A stretch of DNA of 64,000 bases from Amycolatopsis sp. CA-230715 (GTDB lineage Bacteria > Actinomycetota > Actinomycetes > Mycobacteriales > Pseudonocardiaceae), in NCBI RefSeq assembly GCF_018736145.1, contig NZ_CP059997.1:2541501-2605500 (forward strand), in the 5' to 3' direction. Below are positions 58,167-64,000 of this stretch, piece by piece. The translations under genes and the position numbers were made by a program. The first letter of the stretch is position 1. Every line of letters begins with the position of its first letter. The notes beneath the pieces are model-generated. The model saw nothing but the letters and a program-made list of their open reading frames with translations, ran no database searches and had not been told where the DNA came from.

Positions 58167-59405
58167 ATGACACTCGACACCGCTGACCTGCTCGACCGGC
58201 GGATCGCCGGGCGCAGCCTGGAAGCGCCGTTCTACACCAGCCGCGAGGTCTTCGACCTCGACCTCGCCGCGGTGTGGGCGCGGAACTGGATTTTCGTTGC
58301 GGCGGAAGGAGAACTCCCCGAACCGGGTGACTACGTCACGACCGCGATCGGGCCGTGGTCGATCATCGTGGTGCGCGACGACGACGAGAACGTCAAGGCA
58401 CTGCACAACGTCTGCCGCCACCGCGGCGCGCGGATCCTCACCGAAGACCGCGGTTCGGTCGGCAATCTCGTGTGCGGCTACCACAAGTGGACCTACCGGA
58501 CCGACGGCAGCCTGCTGCACGCCCCGGCGCAGGGCGGCGGTTTCGACCCGGCGTGCTTCGGGCTCAAGTCCGTGCACGCGCGCAGCGTCGGCGGGCTCGT
58601 CTTCGTCTGCCTCGCCGAGGATCCGCCGCCCGATTTCCCCGAGGTCGCGTCCCGCATCGAGCCCTACCTCCTCCCGCACCGGCTGGCCGGGGCCAAGGTC
58701 GCCGCGCGGGTCGATCTCGTCGAGGACTGCAACTGGAAGCTGACGATGGAGAACAACCGGGAGTGCTACCACTGCGACGGCCATCCCGAGCTGGTGCGCT
58801 CGTTCTTCCCGACCTACGGCTACCGCGAGGACCAGGTGCCGCCGACGCTGCGCCCTGCGTACGAACGGTACCGGCGAGTCGAGGCGGAGCAGCGGGAAAC
58901 CTACGAGCGGCTCGGCCTTCCCCACGAACTCATCGAGGAACTGGACACCCGGCCGAGCGCGTTCCGGATCGAACGCGAGCCGCTCGACCTCGCGGGCGAA
59001 TCCTTCACCACGGACGGGAAGGCCGCGTGCCGCCGCCTGCTCGCGGACTTCCCCACCGCGCGCCTCGGGCACCTTTCCCTGCACTGGCAACCGAATGCGT
59101 GGTTCCACGTGCTCGGCGACCACGCGGTCACCTTCTCCGTCGTCCCGATCGCCGAGGACCGGACGCTGGTCCGCACCACCTGGCTGGTCCACCCGGACGC
59201 CGAGGAGGGCGTCGACTACGACCTCGGCACGCTGACCAAGGTCTGGACCGCCACCAACGAGCAGGACGCGGAACTGGTCAGCCGCGCGCAACGCGGGATC
59301 ACCAGCCCCGCCTACGCGCCCGGCCCGTACGCCCCGTCGGAATACCAGGTCGACGCGTTCTGCACCTGGTACCTCGCCCGTCTCCGGGAGCACGTGGGCC
59401 GATGA
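58167..59405 (+). CDS. Rieske oxygenase, glycine-betaine/stachydrine demethylase type (GbcA-like)
   Basis: The 412-residue oxygenase alpha subunit has Rieske ligands C83-x-H85 (NVCRHRGA) and C103-x2-H106 (CGYHKW). Mononuclear iron ligands occur in NRECYHCDGHPEL. The ECYHC pattern and length fit the GbcA/Stc2 branch, which removes a methyl group from quaternary betaines. The partner reductase is the next gene, overlapping by four bases (ATGA). The choice between glycine betaine and proline betaine is open. Confidence 0.88.
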   Translation: MTLDTADLLDRRIAGRSLEAPFYTSREVFDLDLAAVWARNWIFVAAEGELPEPGDYVTTAIGPWSIIVVRDDDENVKALHNVCRHRGARILTEDRGSVGNLVCGYHKWTYRTDGSLLHAPAQGGGFDPACFGLKSVHARSVGGLVFVCLAEDPPPDFPEVASRIEPYLLPHRLAGAKVAARVDLVEDCNWKLTMENNRECYHCDGHPELVRSFFPTYGYREDQVPPTLRPAYERYRRVEAEQRETYERLGLPHELIEELDTRPSAFRIEREPLDLAGESFTTDGKAACRRLLADFPTARLGHLSLHWQPNAWFHVLGDHAVTFSVVPIAEDRTLVRTTWLVHPDAEEGVDYDLGTLTKVWTATNEQDAELVSRAQRGITSPAYAPGPYAPSEYQVDAFCTWYLARLREHVGR

Positions 59406-60439
59406 ACCGATACTGGGCCTGCCCGCGCGCGTGGGAAGACGGTGTCCTGGTCTGCAAGCAGGTCCAGCCCGTCACCAACGACGTGAAGACGTTCCTGTTC
59501 GAACCCGCCGAGCCACGGGTGTTCCGCCACGATCCCGGCCAGCACCTCACGGTCACCCTGGAGATCGACGGCCGCGAAGTCGACCGGTGCTACACGATCT
59601 CGTCGCCGCCGTCGCGCCCGCTCGTCGCCGCGATCACCGTGAAGCGGGTGCCGGGCGGGGTCGCGTCGAACTGGCTGCACGACCACCTCGCACCAGGGCA
59701 CGCGCTGCGCGCACGCGGCCCGCTCGGCACGTTCTCGCCGGTGCGGCACCCGGCGGGCAAGTACCTCTTCCTGTCCGGCGGCAGCGGGATCACCCCCGTG
59801 ATGTCGATGACCAGGACGCTGCACGATCTCGCCCAGCCGACCGATGTCGTCTTCGTGCACAGCGCGCGCACGCCCGCGGACATCATCTTCCGGCAGGAGC
59901 TCGATTTCATCGCGGCCACGTCCCAGCACATCCGGGTCGTGCACGTCTGCGAAACCGACGGCCCCGGCGAACGGTGGCTCGGCCACCGCGGCAGGCTGGA
60001 TCTCGAAATGCTGCACCGGATCGCTCCCGACTTCCTCGACCGCGAAGTGTTCACCTGCGGCCCGCCCGCGTACATGGCGGCCGTGCGGGACATGCTCACC
60101 GGCGCCGGGCTCCCCGAGGAGCGCTACCACGAAGAAAGCTTCGACCTTCCTTCACAGTCCACTGTAGACACCGGCGTCAAGTACACAGTGGAACTGGCCC
60201 GCAGCGGCGTGACGATCGAATGCGACTCCGGCACGTCCCTGCTGGAAGCCGCGTCGTCGTCGGGGATCACCCTGCCGTCTTCGTGCGGGCAAGGCATGTG
60301 CGGCACCTGCAAGACCACCCTGCTGCGCGGATCGGTCGACCTGCGGCACAACGGCGGCATCCGGCCACGGGAGGTGGCGGCCGACAAGATCCTGCTGTGC
60401 TGCGCCAAACCGCGCGAAAACCTGGTCCTCGACTGCTGA
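59402..60439 (+). CDS. Ferredoxin-NADH reductase for the Rieske demethylase (GbcB-like)
   Basis: The 345-residue electron-transfer protein has an FAD domain (RCYTISSPPS), an NAD domain (LFLSGGSGITPVMSM, EVFTCGPPAYM) and a C-terminal [2Fe-2S] plant-type ferredoxin domain (SSCGQGMCGTCKTTL with a final Cys in LLCCAKP). It passes electrons from NADH to the oxygenase. It starts four bases before the oxygenase stop. It ends the betaine operon; two palindromic repeats follow at 60512-60563. Confidence 0.9.
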   Translation: MNRYWACPRAWEDGVLVCKQVQPVTNDVKTFLFEPAEPRVFRHDPGQHLTVTLEIDGREVDRCYTISSPPSRPLVAAITVKRVPGGVASNWLHDHLAPGHALRARGPLGTFSPVRHPAGKYLFLSGGSGITPVMSMTRTLHDLAQPTDVVFVHSARTPADIIFRQELDFIAATSQHIRVVHVCETDGPGERWLGHRGRLDLEMLHRIAPDFLDREVFTCGPPAYMAAVRDMLTGAGLPEERYHEESFDLPSQSTVDTGVKYTVELARSGVTIECDSGTSLLEAASSSGITLPSSCGQGMCGTCKTTLLRGSVDLRHNGGIRPREVAADKILLCCAKPRENLVLDC

Positions 60440-60511
60440 TGCGCCGACGGTGGCCGGGCCCTTGCCGTGCGGGTCTCGGCCCTCGCAGGTGTGCGGGCGA
60501 GGCTGCCTTGT

Positions 60512-60563
60512 GCCCCGAAGGTGGCCTTCGGGGCGCTCAGGTCCCCGAAAGCCACCTTCGGGG
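60512..60563. repeat. Pair of REP-like palindromes
   Basis: Two copies of the CCCCGAAGG/CCTTCGGGG palindrome lie at 60512-60534 and 60543-60563, joined by GCGCTCAG. This is the same family and junction sequence as 6240-6366. Being just past the end of the betaine operon, they may also act as a terminator. Confidence 0.85.
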
Positions 60564-60589
60564 CATGGCGATCGGGCGTCGAATCCGTG

Positions 60590-61018
60590 TCACGCGGCGA
60601 GATCCCGCACCACCGCGGCCACCGTCGCGGACAGCGCGGCCACCCACATCGGCAGCAGATCGTGGTCGAAGCGGACCGACGGGAGCGCCACCGACAGCGC
60701 CGCGGCCGGTTCGTCCGCGCTCGGCCAGTGCATCAGCACGCCGACCGCGGTCAGGCCGGTCTCGGTCAGCTGGTCGTTGATCGCGAACCCCCGCTTGCGG
60801 ACCAGGGCGAGTTCCCGCCGCAGCCGGGGCAGGTCGACGTCCGTGCCGGTGTAGCGCCGGGTCAGGTCCGGGGCGGGCAGCGCGGCGAGCACGGCCTTCC
60901 CACCGGAGGCGAGGTGCGCGGGCAGGACGCGGCCCGCCCGGTCGCCGACGCGCAGCACCTGGTCGCATTCCGCCGAGGCCGCGAACCGGAAGCGGTCCGA
61001 TGTGGACTGTCCGGGTTG
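60590..61018 (-). pseudogene. IclR-type regulator, N-terminal half deleted
   Basis: Minus-strand sequence encodes the C-terminal effector domain of an IclR regulator: RVLPAHLASGGKAVLAALP, RKRGFAINDQLTETGLTAVG and PSADEPAAALSVALP are typical blocks. The DNA-binding winged helix and linker are absent. Homology stops near 61000, and the frame continues into unrelated sequence antisense to a flavin hydroxylase fragment. It is a remnant, not a functional repressor. Confidence 0.8.
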
Positions 61019-61021
61019 TGG

Positions 61022-61384
61022 CGCGATCGCCGGTGGCCGATGTACGACCGGCCACCGGCGGGCGGGTGGGTCCGCGGACGGCTCGCGCTCACCGGGGACG
61101 CGGCCCATCCCATGCTGCAGTACCTCGCCCAGGGCGCGTGCCAGGCGATCGAGGACGCGCACTGCCTCGCCGGTGAGGTCGCGGCGTCCCCGTCCGACTG
61201 GCCGCGCGCGCTGTCGGCGTACGAACGGGCCCGCACCGCCCGCACCGCGCGCGTGCAGTCCGCGGCACGGGTGTGGGGCGAACTCTGGCACTGCGACGGC
61301 CTGACCCGCCTCCTGCGCAACGCGCTGCTGACCGACCGCCGCCTCGACGACTACCGCCACCTCGACTGGCTCTACCGGCCGTGA
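61022..61384 (+). pseudogene. 3-hydroxybenzoate/salicylate-hydroxylase-like flavin monooxygenase, 5' part deleted
   Basis: The plus-strand frame from about 61034 reads WPMYDRPPAGGWVRGRLALT then GDAAHPMLQYLAQGACQAIE. This is the GD motif and C-terminal part of 3-hydroxybenzoate 6-hydroxylase-like class A monooxygenases, continuing to a normal end DYRHLDWLYRP. The FAD-binding N-terminus and DG motif (about two thirds of the protein) are missing. The fragment begins exactly where the divergent IclR fragment ends, so one deletion removed the 5' halves of both genes. Confidence 0.83.
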
Positions 61385-61396
61385 CCGGACACCCCG

Positions 61397-62107
61397 TCAC
61401 GGCGCGGCTGGCGGCTGGGGTTCCGGCTCGCCGGGTCGCCGCGCACGGCGGATCAGCAGCAGCGCGGCGACGAGCACCAGCGCGCCCGCGCCGCCGAGCA
61501 GCCACGGCCAGACCGGCGGGCGGGTGTGGCCGTAGACGGTGATCAGCTCGCTCTCCCCGGTTTCCTTGGTGAGATCGCGCGGCACGAGCATCACGTCGCC
61601 GGAGCTGAGAATGTCGTTGCCCGCGCGAAATTCGTCGAGACCGGCGTAGGTTCCGCCGTTGCCGTCGATCACCTTGCCCTTCGCGACGAACAGGGTCAGC
61701 AGCTCCAGCGCACCGTTGGGGTGCTTGACCAACGCGACGCGGCCGACGACGGCGCCGGGGTCGCCACCGGCCGTCCGCACCGCGTCACGGACCGCGTCGC
61801 CGAGATCGCAAGAAGTGTCGAAGGAGTTGCCGCCGCGCGACCCGGTGTCGCGCCGCGCGGTGCAGGGGAACGGGCTCATCAGCCGGGACACCAGCTCTTC
61901 GGCCGAGTAGTAGGCGGCGAGGTTGGCCTTGCGGTCCTCGGGGGCCGCACCGTAGCCGGGCATCCGGTCGTTCTTGACCGCGGCCGAGTCCCAGTACTCC
62001 GCGAGGAGGTTCGGTTTGGGATCCGGTGCGTCGGCGGAACCGCAGGCGGGCACCGCCAAGCCGATCGCCAGCAGAACGGCTGTCAGCAGCCGCGACGCGT
62101 TACGCAT
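61397..62107 (-). CDS. Putative lipoprotein with C-terminal membrane anchor
   Basis: The 236-residue protein has a signal sequence with probable lipobox (AIGLAVPACGS, Cys about residue 22), a conserved-looking extracytoplasmic domain with paired cysteines (PFPCTARR, DTSCDLGD), and a single C-terminal span (WPWLLGGAGALVLVAALLLI) followed by a Pro-rich tail. It resembles no family known to me. ATG 62107 is chosen over longer antisense frames. It is divergent from the SARP-type regulator gene. Confidence 0.65.
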   Translation of the reverse strand: MRNASRLLTAVLLAIGLAVPACGSADAPDPKPNLLAEYWDSAAVKNDRMPGYGAAPEDRKANLAAYYSAEELVSRLMSPFPCTARRDTGSRGGNSFDTSCDLGDAVRDAVRTAGGDPGAVVGRVALVKHPNGALELLTLFVAKGKVIDGNGGTYAGLDEFRAGNDILSSGDVMLVPRDLTKETGESELITVYGHTRPPVWPWLLGGAGALVLVAALLLIRRARRPGEPEPQPPAAP

Positions 62108-62201
62108 GCCATCGAGAATGCGGGCGGCGGCCGCACCGGCGAGGGCCGTGACCGGAAGCTGCCAGGACGGGCACTCCCGGTGACCGTGGCAAAATCGGCG
62201 G

Positions 62202-64000
62202 GTGCAGATCGGGATGCTCGGACCGTTCGAGGTCCGCACGGACGACGGCGCGCTCGCCGACGTGCCGGGTGCGCGGCTGCGCGGGCTGCTGGCCGCCCTC
62301 GCGCTCACGCCAGGGCACGTGGTCGGCAAGGCGGCGCTCGTCGACTGGATCTGGGGTGAGCACCCGCCGGCCGACGCCACGAACGCGTTGCAGCGCTTGG
62401 TTTCCCGGCTGCGGAAGGCGCTGCCCGCCGGTGTGGTCGAAGGGCAGGCGAACGGGTACCGGCTGGCGATCGAGCCCGACGCCGTCGACGCCGTGCGGTT
62501 CGAACGCCTCCTCGGCCACGGCAAGGATCCGCGTCGGCTGCGCGAAGCGCTCGCGCTGTGGCGCGGCGCGGCCATGCAGGACGTCGACCTGCCGGACAGC
62601 ACGAACTTCACCGCGGCGGTCACCCGGCTCGAAGGCCTGCGCCTGAGCGCCTTGGAGGACCGGTTCGACGCGGACGTCGATCTCGGCCACGGCGCGGAGC
62701 TGGTCACGGAGCTGACCGATCTGGTGGCCGCGAACCCGGTGCGGGAACGGCTCGTCGTCGCACTGATGCGCGCGCTCGCCGCGAGCGGCCGCGACACCGA
62801 GGCGCTGCTCGTGTACCAGCGCACGCGGGAAACCCTGGCCGACACGCTCGGCGTCGATCCTTCGCCCGAGCTGTCCGCGGTGCACGTCGCGCTGCTGCGG
62901 GGCGAGCTGGGACGGCGCGAGGAGAACCGGAAGACCAACCTGCGCGCCGAGCTGACCAGTTTCGTCGGCAAGGACGCCGACGTCGCCGCCGTGCGCGACC
63001 TCGTCGCCGGGCACCGGCTCACCACCCTGATCGGCCCCGGCGGCTCCGGGAAGACCAGGCTGGCCAAGGAAACCGCGCGCACACTGGTCGGCGAGCTGCC
63101 GGACGGGGTGTGGTTCGTGGAGCTCGCCGCCAGCGGTGCCGACGGCGACGTCGCACAGGCGGTGCTCACCGGGCTCGGGCTGCGGGACACCCTGCTCGCC
63201 ACGTCACCGGCCGCGGACCCGGTCGGCGGGATCATCACCGCGATCCGCGACCGCGAGGTGCTGCTCATCCTGGACAACTGCGAGCACGTGATCGAGGCGG
63301 CGGCCGCGTTCGCCGACCGCGTGCTCGGGGACTGCCGGGGGCTGCGGATCCTGGCGACGAGCCGGGAACCGCTCGGCATCACCGGGGAAGCGCTGTGGCA
63401 GGTCGAACCGCTGTCCCTGCCCGGCGACGGCGACCCCGGCGGGATCGCGGCCTCGCCCGCGATCCGGTTGCTGCGGGACCGGGTCGGCGCGGTACGCAAG
63501 GACCTCGGGACCGACGAGCACGCGTTGTCGACGATGGCGCGGATCTGCCGTGCGCTGGACGGGATGCCGCTCGCGATCGAACTCGCCGCCGCCAGGCTGC
63601 GCACCATGACCATCGAGCAGCTCGCCAACCGCCTCGACGACCGCTTCCACCTGCTGACCAGCGGCAGCCGCACCGCGTTGCCGCGGCACAAGACGCTGCG
63701 CGCGGTGGTCGACTGGAGCTGGGAACTGCTCACCGGCGCCGAACGGACGGTGCTGCGGCGGCTATCGGTGTTCTCGGGCGGGGCGAGCCTGGAGGCGGCC
63801 GAGCGGGTCTGCGGGGACGAGCGCGCGCTGGACCTGCTCACCTCGCTGGCCGAGAAGTCGTTGCTGGTGACCGAAGGGGACCTCGCCCCGCGCTACCGCA
63901 TGCTCACCACGATCAGGGAGTACGCCGCGGACCGGCTCGCCGAAGCCGGGGAGACCGACCTGATCCGCCAGGCGCACCTGACCTACTTCACCGAACTCGC
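62202..64000 (+). CDS. SARP/AfsR-like BTAD transcriptional regulator with NB-ARC ATPase, 3'-truncated by window end
   Basis: The frame is open from GTG 62202 to the window end (about 599 codons). It starts QIGMLGPFEVRTDDGALADV, an OmpR-like winged helix, then a bacterial transcriptional activation domain (LVTELTDLVAANPVRERLVV, LLVYQRTRETLADTLGVDPS). An NB-ARC/AAA ATPase follows with Walker A LIGPGGSGKTRLAKE and Walker B REVLLILDNCEHV. This AfsR-like architecture regulates specialised metabolism; the C-terminal TPR region is presumably beyond the window. It could control any of the nearby clusters, but no binding-site evidence was found. Confidence 0.9.
   Translation, partial: MQIGMLGPFEVRTDDGALADVPGARLRGLLAALALTPGHVVGKAALVDWIWGEHPPADATNALQRLVSRLRKALPAGVVEGQANGYRLAIEPDAVDAVRFERLLGHGKDPRRLREALALWRGAAMQDVDLPDSTNFTAAVTRLEGLRLSALEDRFDADVDLGHGAELVTELTDLVAANPVRERLVVALMRALAASGRDTEALLVYQRTRETLADTLGVDPSPELSAVHVALLRGELGRREENRKTNLRAELTSFVGKDADVAAVRDLVAGHRLTTLIGPGGSGKTRLAKETARTLVGELPDGVWFVELAASGADGDVAQAVLTGLGLRDTLLATSPAADPVGGIITAIRDREVLLILDNCEHVIEAAAAFADRVLGDCRGLRILATSREPLGITGEALWQVEPLSLPGDGDPGGIAASPAIRLLRDRVGAVRKDLGTDEHALSTMARICRALDGMPLAIELAAARLRTMTIEQLANRLDDRFHLLTSGSRTALPRHKTLRAVVDWSWELLTGAERTVLRRLSVFSGGASLEAAERVCGDERALDLLTSLAEKSLLVTEGDLAPRYRMLTTIREYAADRLAEAGETDLIRQAHLTYFTEL

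Noticed and set aside
1..64000. tRNA, rRNA, insertion sequences, integrase or plasmid/phage origin
   Set aside because: No cloverleaf, rRNA, transposase or integrase motif was recognised on reading both strands; a tRNAscan and ISfinder search would be needed to exclude small cases.

Overview
The window is a high-GC actinomycete chromosome segment, with GTG/TTG starts, ATGA/GTGA overlaps and long antisense open frames. Family content and scattered palindromes of the form CCCCGAAGG-N-CCTTCGGGG suggest the Pseudonocardiaceae, probably Amycolatopsis or a close relative. That assignment is inference; no rRNA gene is present to confirm it.

Layout. 1-4.7 kb: a compact plus-strand operon of a diiron oxidase, a 2-oxoglutarate amino-acid-hydroxylase-like enzyme, a molybdopterin oxidoreductase, a LysE exporter and a DapF-like protein lacking both catalytic cysteines; it reads as a pathway for a modified, exported amino acid. 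4.7-6.7 kb: a MarR/membrane-protein pair and a palindrome-rich spacer. 6.7-14.1 kb: a Baeyer-Villiger monooxygenase and an MFS exporter face a minus-strand set of WYL regulator, P450, a 48-codon peptide with a duplicated GCISR motif, a PaaK-like adenylating enzyme and a small WH-motif protein. This is a candidate unrecognised RiPP-like system. 14.1-19.8 kb: housekeeping and regulatory genes, including MptB, BioQ with a doubled operator, bioB, an AraC regulator and a methyltransferase. 19.8-22.2 kb: two less typical genes between 28-bp direct repeats, probably an insertion.

22.2-30.5 kb: one long minus-strand operon. Two Family 2B encapsulin shell proteins, a GPP C2-methyltransferase and a 2-methylisoborneol-synthase-like cyclase with an encapsulation motif are followed by a 47-residue peptide, a stand-alone YcaO enzyme, a P450 and a flavin/F420-type oxidoreductase. 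The first half is a known class of terpenoid nanocompartment; its coupling to a YcaO/peptide/P450 module looks unusual. 31-35.2 kb: an amino acid permease behind a 26-bp palindrome, a secreted M64 metalloprotease and a secreted SH3-like protein. 35.4-38.6 kb: a class II lanthipeptide pair, LanA (53 aa) and LanM.

38.6-54.1 kb: VOC proteins, an ABC exporter with a DesK/DesR-like two-component system, a XRE regulator with two small proteins, LtrA, a minimal ricin-type lectin, a DapB-like dehydrogenase with an AhpD-like protein, cholesterol oxidase, a hydrolase and a flavin monooxygenase. 54.2-60.4 kb: an ANTAR regulator, then a LysR gene divergent from a three-gene betaine demethylation operon (OYE-type demethylase, Rieske oxygenase, its reductase). 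60.5-61.4 kb: two broken genes (IclR and an aromatic hydroxylase) fused head to head by a deletion. The window ends with a lipoprotein and a truncated SARP/AfsR-type regulator.

Three separate peptide-modification loci (GCISR peptide, YcaO-linked peptide, lanthipeptide) lie within 26 kb. All three peptide genes are short and easily missed.
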